The position numbers were made by a program, and so were the translations under genes. Shown here in pieces: positions 44,402 to 55,640 of a DNA stretch of 64,000 bases. How positions within the stretch are numbered: the first letter of the stretch is position 1; every line of letters begins with the position of its first letter. The notes under the pieces were generated by a model. That model saw only the letters and a list, made by a program, of their open reading frames with translations. It was not told the origin of the DNA and did not search any database. The DNA comes from Merluccius polli (Eukaryota > Chordata > Actinopteri > Gadiformes > Merlucciidae): contig JAOPHQ010005707.1 of assembly GCA_030340625.1 (NCBI GenBank), forward strand, positions 219,726 to 283,725, in the 5' to 3' direction.

Positions 44402-45833
44402 TTGGCAAGATGGCGTCGTAGTGTGAACACCTCGCCTGTTGAGCTCCGGTGAGGTTTACTGAAATATCCGTCTAAAACATGTGTTCACCTGGTGAAACGT
44501 TATAAGCGTGCGTAGGAGTACCTCTATAATGAGCCTGGCTGATGTCTCGCGTCAAATCTAAGAAGAATACTGTTTCGGGGGGAGCATGCTAGCGACGCTG
44601 CGGAGCCTACTGCGGTCGAACCCGAAGATGCTAACGAGATGGACGCCACTGCCGAGGTCGTGGAATACGGGAGCGATGTTGACCCACGTATTCTTTTGGC
44701 TCTGAGCAAGATAACTGACAACATTACAAAGTTGTTGGATGCTAAAGTTAATACTGTGCTCACTGCTATACGCGAACAAACATCTCAGATGCAGGCTTTG
44801 GCAACGCGGGTTGGTGATGCCGAGACACGGATCTCAGGCGTGGAAGACACAACGGATGTGTTGCAGGCTAGAGTGACAAAACTCGAGAAACAAATTACTG
44901 ACATGGCAGACCACATGGATGATTTGGAGAACCGCAGCCGCAGATGTAACCTTCGTCTGGTCGGGCTGCCCGAGGGCACGGAAGGAAGGGATCCAGTCAC
45001 TTTCATGGAGACATGGCTCCCTTCCTATCTCAATCTCACAACTAAATCCGGGAAGATCAAGTTGGACCGCGCTCACCGCTCCCTAGCACCGAGGCCGGGC
45101 ACTAGCCAACGCGCCAGACCCATCATCATGAAACCTCACAACTTCACTGATAAACAACGAGTGATGGCTGCAGCTCGGCGCCTCGCTACAGAGCCGAACC
45201 AGCCAGCGGACCGGATCAGAGTTTCCCTTTTCAATGATTATTCGGCGGCGGTGGCCAAGAAACGCAAGGCTTTTGACGAGGTGAAGGGCTGTCTGAGGAG
45301 GAAGAATGTGGATTATGCCCTTCTATACCCCGCTATACTGAAGCTGTCTGTCAACGGTGTGGTGAAGAGATTTGACACACCGGAGGCAGCTGCGACTTAC
45401 GTGGAATCGCTGCCTTAAACCACTGGACTATTTCTTATTTTTAACATTGCGCCTGGACTGTGCCTTATAAAGCAATGTGAGTATCTGTCAAAATGAGGCG
45501 TGTGCGGCTATTCCTCTTTTCTTCCCTACTCCTTATAACCAACCAGGTGAAAAGTTCTACTTCGCTGTGTTCTTGGCGGACTGTAGTGTGTTTATGTCTA
45601 TGAGTAGGCGCGCGTTAAGCGCTTGTTGCACCTGTCGGCTCTCAGCCACAGGCAGGAGAAGGACGGTTTTCCCCTACATGTTTAGTAGGGCGGTTGCCAA
45701 ATTACTATTTGTTGAATGTTTTGTTGCACAGCTCTTTGTTTTTCTTTTTTTCCCCCTTTCCTTTCATTATTTGCTTATCTTACTCTTACCCAGTGTGTGG
45801 TGGATCTCTTGGTTCAATATGCTTTGTTTAATA
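44402..45833 (+). mobile_element. L1/Tx1-type LINE, 5' end
   Basis: Begins TTGGCAAGATGGCGTCG, like an L1 5' untranslated region, followed by ORF1 and the start of the inter-ORF region. It ends abruptly at the retroviral LTR at 45834. ORF2 is not present here. Confidence 0.75.
44542..45418 (+). pseudogene. L1-type ORF1p (RNA-binding chaperone), one frameshift
   Basis: The probable start MSRVKSKKNTVSGG (44542) is separated from the main frame by a G6 run near 44575; the main frame is open from there to 45418 (first ATG at 44639, 259 codons). It shows heptad-rich coiled coil (residues ~50-95 of the ATG-44639 frame; LQARVTKLEKQITDMADH), an RRM-like domain opened by ENRSRRCNLRLVGLPEGTEG, and a C-terminal domain (VMAAARRLATE, RISLFNDYSA-like). 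This is the trimeric RNA-binding protein of L1 elements that coats its own RNA. Apart from the homopolymer slip the frame is intact, indicating a young copy. Confidence 0.85.
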
Positions 45834-46230
45834 TGTTGAGAATAAATAATAACATATGTATCAGCAGGCTGTAATATCTACACATAGCCACAAAGGAATA
45901 GAAATAAATATACAAGTTGCATTAACTGCACCTGAACGCTAGATGGCGGCATACATAATACACTGGGGGCGGGCGCTCAACACTAGCCATTATGCGTCAT
46001 AGAGGCCACGCCTGCCCGGATACAACGGGGCAACACATCCGGGGGGGGAGGGCAGAAACCCCCAGGCAGCGCATCGGGACGGATGTCCAGCTAGGGGGTC
46101 GCTCCATGCGCATGACTATACAATACCCCTCCATGTGCTTGGTAGATTAATATAACTAAAGCTAAACAAATAAAGTGAGTTAAAGCGTTTCCTGTTGTCG
46201 GTAGCCTTCTTCCTCAAAGAACACCCTACA
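45834..46230 (+). repeat. 5' LTR of retroviral copy 1 (family ERV-A)
   Basis: Runs TGTTGAGAAT...CCCTACA (397 bp), with AATAAAGTGAGTTA near its end and the GCGCTCAACACTAGCCA and GAGGCCACGCCTGCCC blocks of the family. It interrupts the L1-type LINE; AATA precedes it. No matching 3' LTR of this family is found downstream before the next copy. Confidence 0.85.
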
Positions 46231-46233
46231 ATC

Positions 46234-46253
46234 TGGTGACCGCCCGACGTGAT
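46234..46253 (+). promoter_or_regulatory. Primer-binding site variant of retroviral copy 1
   Basis: TGGTGACCGCCCGACGTGAT, three bases after the LTR. It equals the tRNA-Trp site at 32912 apart from two added bases in the central C run and a C-to-G change. Confidence 0.7.
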
Positions 46254-46583
46254 TCAGAGGATCAGGCTTAGTCTGGAACTTGGGAACTTTGGCCGCACGG
46301 CAGTGTACGACTCGCCACCTCTGTTACAAGGCGCCTATAAATCAGGTAAGCAGTACCCATTGCCTAGGGCTGAAACTGCAAATAGTTAGCTATAGTGATA
46401 TTAGGTAACAGAGGTGGCTAGTGTGCGTTGTTGTAAAGCCCTGTTTCTCCGGTCCATAGTCGTTACAGTTAACCCGACGCAAAATGAACAGGCGCTCATA
46501 ACTCTTTTGGAATTAGTTAATTAATACATTGTCGTCATTTTTATGACCATAGAGAACAAGCATATGGCCAGTATTGTATTAGT

Positions 46584-46925
46584 GGGTTCAAGTCCCTAGA
46601 GTTAAATCTCTAAAATAGTATTATAATACGGGTTCAAGTCCCCTACAGTTAAGTTTCTATAATTGTATTATAATACGGGTTCAAGTCCCTAGAGTTAAAT
46701 CTCTAAAATAGTATTATAATACGGGTTCAAGTCCCCTACAGTTAAGTTTCTAAAATTGTATTATAATACGGGTTCTAGTCCCTAGAGTTAGAACTCTAAA
46801 ATGGTATAATAATACGGGTTCAAGTCCCTAGAGTTAGAACTCTAAAATTGTATAATAATACGGGTTCAAGTCCCCTAGAGTTAAGTCTCTAAAATTGTAT
46901 TATTATACGGGTTCAAGTCCCCAAA
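46584..46925 (+). repeat. Leader tandem repeat, eight 46-47-bp units
   Basis: GGGTTCAAGTCC (one unit GGGTTCTAGTCC) recurs at 46584, 46630, 46677, 46723, 46770, 46816, 46862 and 46909. Each unit also has AGAGTTAAATCTCT-like dyad symmetry and ATTATAATAC. GGTTCAAGTCC closely fits the B-box consensus of RNA polymerase III promoters, though no A-box or terminator arrangement was identified. Confidence 0.9.
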
Positions 46926-49459
46926 ATTGTTTTATCTTGTTAGATTGGTTAAGGGTTTTGCGGCCCAGTATGATACCGTGTTGAATTAGGAGGTGACGTG
47001 AGGAGATCAATTGGGTACAGATTGCTGCTAACATTGCATTCTCATAGAGCTAAGCTAACTTGCATGAAACATAATACCTTTTGTGTGACTAACCCTGCAT
47101 GTGCTAATGCTTGCTAACTTTGCTACAGTGCATCTTAGTTTTGTCTGCAGAATAGGGTACATGTGACTGAAGATAGGCCACCACGTGGGGCTGTTTATGG
47201 GTCTTTGTTCTTCAGAGGGGGATGGTAGCATTCCTGTGCTATTAGCCGTATGGCTACCACATGAGGCTAATGGTTATGCTAGGTGTAGGGAGAGACAAAG
47301 TACTCATCTTTCACTCTAACTAATAGACATATACTAAACAGTGCCAGTGGATTTGGAGCACTTGTACATATGGGCACACACATAGTTGGACATATACACA
47401 ATATTAACTAGGAGGATATAAAGTGTGCACACTTAGATAAGAGTAGTTCTATGCTATAGTAATATCACAGGGAGCATAGATAAGATTACAAATCCCTGTA
47501 AGCCATTTTGGGAGTTTACGCACTAAACCCCCACTGGCCAAGACCCCCCACCCCAACTACCCCTACCCCCACCCAGACTAAAACCCAAGCGTGAATGAAG
47601 TTACGTGCACCAAGGGGAGAAGGCAGAATGAAGCCCAGTACAATAATTCGGTTTAATGTTATTATCTAAACTTTTAAATTCATAAATAACTATGTTAACA
47701 GATGTCATTACTGCGATAAAAAGTGTTTTTGTGTAAAAACTGATTATTCATAAGCATCAACTTGTCAGTAATATGAAGCAAGGTGTTCAAATTGACATTA
47801 ACTCTTTGTTTTATTCTTTCCTTTATTTACATTTACACAAGAACCTTATGCGAAAGGAGGGGACCTCCATGGCCGGGAGGCTCCTTCCAAAGAAATATCT
47901 TGAACATCTCTTTTTTGTTTTTATTAATAAGAAATTACAAGGTTAACAAAGGAGGAAAGGAAAGTTGGACATGACACAATGAGATGGGGACAGTAAGTGG
48001 TGATTCTTAAAACAGAAGGATTTATTTAGAAAGTCAGAGGGAAGTAAATAGAAGGATAGAAGAAGAGATGAGAGGTAAGAAAAGTTAGATAAAGTGTAAG
48101 AAAAGTTAGAGAAAGTGAAAGAAGGGAAAGGGAGAAACGTGGACAAAGGAGGGAGGCAATACAGAGTTATGCAGGGGTTTACCCTATAATAGTAGTGGTA
48201 ATAATAATGATGTTAATAATAATAAAAATAATAATAATAGACATAATGAAACATAATAAAGAAAGCGCTGTGAACATTAGAACGGTTAAAGATCTGTTGG
48301 GACATAGAAAATACATATGTAGAGGTTAACTATATGTCTGTTATTTGTTTTTGTTTCCTGTTGATTTGTTTTCTTTGTGTATTTGTTTTATACTTTTAAC
48401 TGTTTGTGTAAGTGTTTTGGTGCTTTATAGGACAAATAGCAGACCAACAGCTCAGTTACGTCACATGAAGCCCCGAACCCCTGGTACCCCCCTCATGAGT
48501 CTTTGTGCATAAGATGGTTGATGGGCATAATACGGCCCTATCTGATAGATTCATTTAAATCAGAAGTTATCTCCTCTACCACTCGTCCACAGTAGTCCAG
48601 GGGTCAACCAGCACTGGGGACTGTTAGCAGTTCAGGGAAATTTCCTCCTCACAAAATGAGTTAGAGGAACCCGCCCTAAAAGGATTCTGTGGGAGTGCGG
48701 TAGTTATTATGTCAAAACCTGATACGCAGTGTTGGGGTGTAACAATTAAACCAGTCCATTTGTAGGTTGCTCAGTTTACCTCCATAATGTGGTGTCCATT
48801 GTTTTGTTTTTATGTACGATGTTTTGTTTTTGCTCAATGATGCTGACCGTTGCTAAGGCTATGATTCTTAGATGGGCCGGAGTGTTTTTACCTGGGGGAC
48901 AAACACAGGTGCCATTTGATTATTAGAGGTGACTTGGACGATGACAATGAGGAAATTGAGGTTGGTTTATTTGAGGTATATCCATTTTAAGTACTCAAAA
49001 CTATTCAATGACTATTCAATGACTATGTGTGACTACATATATATTCAATTTTCGCTTCATTCACCATATTCACCTATTGTTTGACTCACCTTTGTATGCA
49101 CGTTTGTTTTGATATAACTTTCACATATGGTTTGAACTACTTAGATTAGTAACGATATAAGATCATTAAGATCATTTAGGATTTGGACACGCCTGATCTA
49201 TAATTCCATAATAGAAACAACTGTCTACATATTGTTTGTTGTATTGTGTTAGATGTTTTTCTGCAAAGATACTGGTTGGTTCTGGTCTCTCTTCCCCTCA
49301 GGACAATGGAGGGGGGTCCATTAGAGAGAGGACAGTTGATCTGGGGTTCCTGCCCTAAATGGACTCAGAGACTCGTATCTGGACATTGAAATGGACTGCA
49401 TACACAAAATGAACAGCAGGAACATTGCTTCCTGTTACCAGCGGTTGATAAGTTTCATA
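46926..49459 (+). mobile_element. Internal non-coding region of retroviral copy 1
   Basis: Aligns with 56186-58785 in copy 2 (for example CATGCACATATGGGCACACAC-like, CATAAGATGGTTGATGGGCATA, GTGGTGTCCATTG). No ORF longer than 70 codons looks real; a C-rich block (47525-47580) and long purine-rich stretches (47950-48130) may be remnants of gag. No capsid or RT motif was found. Confidence 0.7.
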
Positions 49460-50714
49460 TTATGGGTGGCCTAGACTTACCTAATATTAAAATTTACCAA
49501 CTTTGTGCCCATTTAACATTTGTAAACGACTGGGTTAAGGGTAAAACTTCAACTTGGATGGATATTGAGACAGAATTATCACAGTGCAGACTAAGTGACC
49601 TGTTATTTTTTAATAATTTTAAAGAAATCAAAGCTGTTTGTGCGAATCCTGTGACAATCAACACTCTAAAAGCATGGCGGCTTGTCCGCCGTCTTGAGGG
49701 AAGATCAAATATTACGTCCATTTTCACCCCAATAATAAATAATCCTGCTTTTCTCCCAGGTTCTTCGGACCCTGGTTTTCGACAATGGTCTAATAAGAAT
49801 ATTAAATCCCTCAGTGACCTATTCTCAGATCATAAGCTTATGTCATTTGAACAGCTTACTAACAACTACAAGTTGTCCAAACAAGATTTCTTTTGTTTTT
49901 TGCAAATAAGGCATTATATCATCCATAGCACAACCCTTATTGACCACCCTGAAATATCTGTTGTTGAGAAAATGCTGTTTCATCATCGGCAGGTGAAAGT
50001 GTCTCTGATTTCATTTTACCGTGTACTTAATGGATTTTCTACTACTGATGCGCGGGGGGTCAGGGGTGTGTGGGAGAAGGAGTTGTCTGTGACTATAGAT
50101 GAAGACAAGTGGGATACTATTTGGTCTCTTGCAAAAAGGATTTCAGTTTGCACTCGGACAAGAGCAATACAATTTAAGATTTTACACAGATTACATATTT
50201 CCCCTCATCGCAGGCATCTCTTCAACTGCTCTCTTTCCCCTCTGTGCCTCAAATGTAAAACTGATGTGGGAACTTTAACTCACTCTTTCTGGTCTTGTCA
50301 TGATCTTCAAAGATATTGGGTTGAAATTATAAGTGAAATGGAGAGAATTTTTCATATTAATATAGAAATGGACCCCGTGTCCCTGATTCTAGGTCTGCCA
50401 AGTGATTATTTGAAAACAGCAGTCAATAAAAGATTGTATAATATTCTAACGTTTGCAGCTAGGAAAAATATTCTTTTGCAGTGGATCAGTGACAAGGTTC
50501 CTTCTGTCTGTGGTTGGCGCAAAATCATTTTTGAACTAATCCCTCTAGAATATCTTACCAATGTCATACATCACAGTATAGACCAGTTTTTACAGAGTAT
50601 GGCGCCCATGTTTGGACTATATTGGTCTAGACGGTTCCTCCACCCTATTAAAAGGTCTGCTGTGGACTTGAACAACATTTTGTGCGGTAGTTATTACAAT
50701 ATAAAAAACTGATA
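49460..50714 (+). pseudogene. L1/Tx1-type ORF2, C-terminal region, inside retroviral copy 1
   Basis: A single 416-codon frame starts exactly where copy 1 leaves the sequence shared with copy 2 (after GATAAGTTTCATATTA). It begins MGGLDLPNIKIYQLCAHLTF, the region after RT in L1-type ORF2, and includes LKAWRLVRR, QFKILHRLHISP and a C-terminal cysteine/histidine set (CLKCKTDVGTLTHSFWSC; CCHC-type) that binds nucleic acid. It ends at 50712. RT and endonuclease parts are missing, so this is a 5'-truncated insertion or captured piece. The open frame over 1.25 kb contrasts with the decayed pol around it, so it is younger. Confidence 0.85.
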
Positions 50715-50774
50715 CGCAATGCTTTCCATGTGTTTTGTTGAAATAGATTGCAGGTTGTTTAGTCTTTGTTTTAG

Positions 50775-52440
50775 TTGTTTGCGTTTTATTTGTTTAATTG
50801 ACAAATTGTTTTGGTCAGACAAATGTTCTCTGAACATTCGCAAGGACCTGGTTAAAGTGATAATTAAAAGTACTTCAGCAATCTGCTGGAAAGGGATCTA
50901 ATGCACAAGCTAGATTGTTTATTGACATTGGGAAGAATTGGGTTTACCTTGCAAACGCCAACACCTAATGCTGTTATGCTGTGTTGAACATTTTTATTTG
51001 TTAGCTTCGTCCACCACCGCGTCATAATTACAGCATCAACGCCGTGTGGTGTCTCCATTACGCATACACAGGACTGCATGGATAGCTGTCATAGATATGT
51101 CTCTACTCCTCCACATCCACCTATCCTATGGGCTGAACATAAGAATCAGAAGGGATTTATCCCCACACATGGCATCCTGCAACAGGCCAGTAGGGAAGGC
51201 TGGTTAGCCTATGACGGGTAAGATCCCACCTTGAAACCTTGGGACGACCTAAGGCAGGCACAGTCACGATTACTTGGCCAAGTCACACTGACTCACTCAA
51301 TCATAGAGTGGCGAGAAGATGAAACCATCCGAGGAGAAACCATTTGGGTTGAAAGGTGGAGGATAGGATAGATCTCAGACATGTCGGCTTAAGCAGTGAA
51401 TATGTGGCAATAACTAGGACAGGACATATGTTTAAACCTTTAAGGGATATAAGGATTCGCATTTTGTTTTTGGTATAGTGCATGATTTGGTAAAATTGGT
51501 AACAGCGTGGTTTAAAACGGTTGATGGTAAACCCATATCGTATCAAAATTTAGGTTTAGGATTTACTGGTTGCAATTTCCCTTTCTACTAGATTGGCTGT
51601 AGTTGAGGTTAAAGGGCATAGCACCTTACAGGCAGAAGGTCATTATTTAGCTAACTTAGCTTGGAAAATCATAATCAGACATTGATAGAGGCGCATGGCA
51701 TTGTGCTCATGGACATTTTGTCGCACCTACCTGGCTGTTACAAGGCTCATTAAAGATGCGCATGGTTTTCACCATGGCGCAAGGGGGGAGGTAATGAAGG
51801 AAATCAGAGAACAAGGATTTAAAATCAGAAAACAAGATATTTGGTCACCATACTTGCAAACAATGATTGATAATTAGCTCTATGATTGTGAAGCATGTGC
51901 AGAAAACAACGAAAGAAAAACAATCACTACTCTAGTGGGACACATTCCCACACCCGAGGGACCATTTAGACATCAGCCTTTGCCGCTCCTTGGTTTTAGA
52001 GATTGTATAGATATTTATATTGTTAATATTTTAATTAATTATTATGCACCAATTACACCAAGTCAAATTCCTTGTATGAACAATCCTACTTGGCAATAAA
52101 CTTGATTCAAATTCGAAATTCAGGTCTTAGACTATGTTGATATGATCAAAAGTGTATATGGTAAAAGGTACATGCTAGTAGTCAATGACAGATTCAGCAA
52201 TTGGGTAGAAACAGCCCCAATAAAAGATCAAAGTGTGACTATTGTAATCAAGTTTATATCTAGAAAAGTCATGCCAAGGTGTGAAATTCAATTAGGAAAT
52301 TAAATCAGACAATGGATCAGCTTTCATTTGGAAAACTGTGAAAAGTGTGGTGCAGCAGTCACACATCAAACAGCGATTAGGTTATGTCTACCATCCTCAG
52401 TCTCAAGGTCGAAAGGATGAATCAGACACTGAAGGGAAAG
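50775..52440 (+). pseudogene. Retroviral pol remnant: RNase H end and integrase
   Basis: Homology to copy 2 returns at about 50775 (GTCAGACA...TGAACATT). Translations in shifting frames show an integrase zinc-finger-like CEACAEN near 51895, VGHIPTPEGPFRHQ near 51940, MLVVNDRFSNWVETAPIKD-like words near 52165-52230 with the second catalytic Asp region damaged, and YHPQSQGRKDES where a glutamate motif is expected (52390-52430). Stops occur every few dozen codons. It is a gamma/epsilon-like endogenous retrovirus pol, dead. Confidence 0.7.
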
Positions 52441-52441
52441 A

Positions 52442-53492
52442 TTGGTGAAATATGTGCACGCAGTAAACTCAGATAGAAGCCCTTCCACTAGCTTTAATGT
52501 CAACAAGGAGTTCAGTGAACTCAAGCCATACTATGATCAACTAACGGCACTGGTTGCAGCCTTTTCCAAACAGGTGGCAGTAATCCAAGGAGGTGCAGAG
52601 CAGGCACCCGCCCCGAAAGACAGAGTGGGTGTTGTTGAAGGTCATCAAGAGGAAGGGGTCAGAGCAAAGGTGACACCTGGTATCATTGGTCACTATGCGG
52701 AGCATCTGACCCACCGGCAAGGACCCAGGGAGACGTAAAAGGGAGTGTAAGAGAGCAGCCTTAGACTGACAGGAGGAAGAAGAGTGGTACATTTTTACTT
52801 TATTAGCTTTGCTAACACACAAGTGTAGAGTCAAAGGAAAGAAGGCATACAAGTATTTACGATGGAGGTGTTACCACCCAGCTACAGGGATAGGAAAAGG
52901 ACTCCACTAAAGAAAGTTGCTAGTCAGCGTATTTACATTTACATTTTTCGTATATAATCATTTTATCTTGGTAGTATTATAATCATAAATAATTATGTGC
53001 CGCCCAGAAAACAAGATGGGGTGGCTTGGTGTAGTTGTATGTTTTGCTTTGATTGTTATAGCCCCTACAGTTGTGTGGAAACAATTCCATGACAGAGGAT
53101 CTGCCACGATCAGAGCTTCCAGGGAACCTGACATGTTGGGAACAGACCCGGGGAGAAACAGAGTTCCAGAGCTAGAGAAACACCCACCAAGGGGGGTGGA
53201 GCCAGGTGACCAGTTGTACCTGAGGTGTGAAGGACCATACAAGGTCACCAATGCGACACCAACCATCACCGAGGTGGAAGGGAGTTCCACCTGGTACCAC
53301 CTCAACCACTGCACCAAAGCCGCTCAACCCAAGACGAGGGAGGACCACAAGGAGGAGCTGGGTGCAGGTGTACCCGGCACAGACCGACCACCCCAGGATC
53401 AGACCCAGCCCAGCCAGGAGCAACAGCCTCATGACGATGCTGAGGCTGCGACAACAACCATCCAGATGGCAGGTGGACCCACCAGGGTCTAA
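52442..53492 (+). pseudogene. Retroviral integrase C-terminus and possible env start
   Basis: Frame 52442-52738 is open but of uncertain identity. Frame 52995-53492 (165 codons) starts with a hydrophobic signal-like segment (MGWLGVVVCFALIVIAPTVV), then PGDQLYLRCEGPYKVTNATPT and EGSSTWYHLNHCTKA, which is the small SH3-like C-terminal domain of retroviral integrase, and a Gln/Pro-rich tail. In gammaretroviruses the end of pol overlaps the start of env, so the signal-like part may be env-derived and joined by rearrangement. No env surface or transmembrane domain follows. Confidence 0.55.
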
Positions 53493-53499
53493 CCTGGTC

Positions 53500-53978
53500 T
53501 TGAGGAGGCTCACATGTGATCGTGCTAGTAACCTCTCCATGTGAGCCTGACCCCGAACCTATGTCTTTGGAGGAGTGCATGACCTGAAGATAGCGACGAC
53601 GAACAGAAACAACAATGAATGCCCAAAACCCCCCACTTGCTTGCAGCCCACCAATACATGAAGATCATTTCAATCATTCAAGATACATCCATACCCGGAA
53701 GGAGTTTTTAAGTTTAAATTTGTTGATTTATATTGTGTGATTTTTTGTTTGATTTAATACTGCGTTAATTTTAATTTGATATGCATGAATTGAAGGGTTC
53801 GACACTTTAAAAGTATTTCGCATTTGGTAATCTTTTTATCCTAACATACTTACAGGTTGAGAGTCCTGAGGAACACTACAGGTTGAGAGCCCTGATTAAG
53901 AGATGTTTTTTTCTGATAACCAAATGTGATGCTGAAGGTTCATCTAGCAGTTCGGCAAGTAGTCTCATTTGATTCTCC
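53500..53978. other. Non-coding retroviral interior
   Basis: No ORF. A short direct repeat ACAGGTTGAGAG(T/C)CCTGA occurs at about 53853 and 53879. Confidence 0.4.
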
Positions 53979-54620
53979 AGGGAGGGGGGACATTATACTA
54001 AATTGGTAGTTTTAACATCCGAGTTTAACATTTTATGGGCTCAGTTTTTCTGAAGCCCAAGAGAAGGAGGGGTACATTTTTCCAAATTTTCATATTTTTA
54101 GGTGGTCTCAGTTTAGATGAGACCAAGAGAGGGATTGAAGGTATGGTTATATTTTATATCTATCATATGACCAATAATTAGGGTCACACTAACCTTGGTG
54201 CCTTTCTGCTGAAGTAAGACAGAATCATGAGATATAAGCAGAGGCATATAATTATAGAAGCAACTCCTCATGATCAGAATGAGTACGTTGTTGGTGACAT
54301 GTGCGGAGTACATAGTGTTAATCATATGATAGCAAAGAACAGGCAGGCTTGTGTTGTCCTTGACAACACAAGCCTGCTGCCTGTTGTCCAGGCCTGTGTT
54401 GTCCTTGAAAGAACGCTGGGAGTCAGATAACACGAGAACGAGGTGGGAAGACATCAAACAGCCAGCCCTTGTTATGACGTTTTCACTGTTTGTGTATATA
54501 ACTTCCTGGGTCAGGGATAGTTGGTGCTCAGACTTCGTGAACTGACACACACTTTGTTGTTCTGTCAGGGAAACGTAATGGGACCCAGATATCTGTAAAA
54601 CTCTGCACATTCTACTGGTG
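53979..54620 (+). mobile_element. Polypurine tract and LTR-like sequence of a second family
   Basis: CAGGGAGGGGGGA (53979-53991) is a polypurine tract. The sequence after it is not the ERV-A LTR. It has two similar hairpin blocks (GGGCTCAG...CTGAAGCCCAAGAG; GGTCTCAG...GATGAGACCAAGAG), a TATATAAC box near 54495, and continues beyond the TTAA element at 61589 with GAATAAAACTGATTATTG (polyadenylation signal). Its end near 61688 reads TTCACAACA. A clean TG start was not found. Confidence 0.5.
54344..54376. repeat. Perfect 15-bp hairpin
   Basis: CAGGCTTGTGTTGTC, a CTT loop, then GACAACACAAGCCTG. A third partial copy (CAGGCCTGTGTTGTCC) follows at about 54387. Confidence 0.9.
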
Positions 54621-55010
54621 TTAAAGGTGCGCTATGCAACTCGGTTATTCCTCCGCTGTTTCTGGGTTTTCGCCGGAATTGGGCTCGCATTTCTCACTAT
54701 AGAGCTCCCCCTGCAGCTTCGGAATAGGCCTACAACACTGTCGTAAAAACTCATTGACAACGCCCCCCACCCCCCACTTCGATAAATAAATAGTAATACA
54801 CAACGAGAACCTGGATTCGGACCGCAAACAAACATGTGTGGTAGCAAGTCACTGCTAGGATAAACCCTCACTAGCTAGCAAGCTAGCCATGAAGCAACCA
54901 AGCTAAACACATACAGGGCTCACAATAAAACGGTCGAGCAAAACACATTGTTCAACAGACTCTCAAACCACATTACAAAAACGAAGTTCACCCAAGGGTA
55001 GGCTACTTAC

Positions 55011-55192
55011 AATTTCAGCAGCAAGACAGCCAAGTCGGCGTCCGTTTTGCATTCTTCCGAGTCTCTCAGTTGACGCCATTCCGCATAAGCTCGCCCTATG
55101 TTCACTCGTGTCTGGTTTCTTTGTTTATCATAATCCTTTCTCTTATTCTTCGATTCCTCCGACCTTCCCCTCTTGGGTCTTGATGGATCCAT
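55011..55192 (-). CDS. First exon of an unidentified transposon protein
   Basis: On minus, ATG at 55192 opens MDPSRPKRGRSEESKNKRKD, then RVNIGRAYAEWRQLRDSEE and KTDADLAVLLLKL, ending at 55011 directly before a GTAAGTAG splice donor. About 61 residues, very basic N-terminus, then a helical segment. The IGxAYxxWRxLR...KTDAxxAxxLL pattern is one I associate with first exons of fish DNA transposons, but I cannot name the protein. No downstream exon remains within the element, so it is probably a non-autonomous remnant that could still be spliced into neighbours. Confidence 0.5.
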
Positions 55193-55229
55193 AGTGGATT
55201 TGTCGATTGATCCAGAATTGCCTTGCAAC

Positions 55230-55617
55230 TGTTGCGAATTAATAACATGTATCATCAGGCTGTAAAATATCTGCACATAGCCAGGAGTAGAAATAAATAT
55301 ACAAGTTGTAGTAACTGCACCTCAACACGTGATGGCGCCAAACAATATACTGGGGGCGGCGCTTAACGCTAGCCATTGTGCGTCATGGAGGCCACGCCTC
55401 CTGCCCAGAGGCATCCGGCGGAAACATCCGGTTAGGATCAGAATCGTCCAGGCAGACCTCCAGAGGGACGCGCGGACGATCTCTCCACGCGGCGTGACTT
55501 TTACATTACCTCTCCATTGTTACGTAGGTTAGAAATAACTTAAACCTAAACAAATAAAGTGAGTTATAAGCGTTTCCTGTTGTCGGCAGCCTTCTTCCCC
55601 GGGACACAAACCCCACA
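55230..55617 (+). repeat. 5' LTR of retroviral copy 2
   Basis: TGTTGCGAAT...CCCCACA, 388 bp, AATAAA at 55553. Shares family blocks (GCTAGCCATTGTGCGTCATGG; GGCCACGCC) with copy 1. Confidence 0.95.
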
Positions 55618-55620
55618 TTC

Positions 55621-55640
55621 TGGTGACCCCCCGACGTGAT
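55621..55640 (+). promoter_or_regulatory. Primer-binding site of retroviral copy 2
   Basis: TGGTGACCCCCCGACGTGAT, three bases after the LTR; as the tRNA-Trp complement with two extra C. Confidence 0.75.

Noticed and set aside
46584..46925. Regular direct repeats resembling a CRISPR array
   Set aside because: The 46-47-bp units are contiguous with near-identical intervening sequence, so there are no distinct spacers, and the context is a vertebrate retroviral leader.
46584..46925. tRNA genes suggested by GGTTCAAGTCC
   Set aside because: No acceptor stem, anticodon arm or A-box can be built around any unit.
55329..55532. 67-codon frame found identically at 55329 and 60996
   Set aside because: It lies inside the LTR; the identity reflects the two identical LTRs, not a conserved protein.
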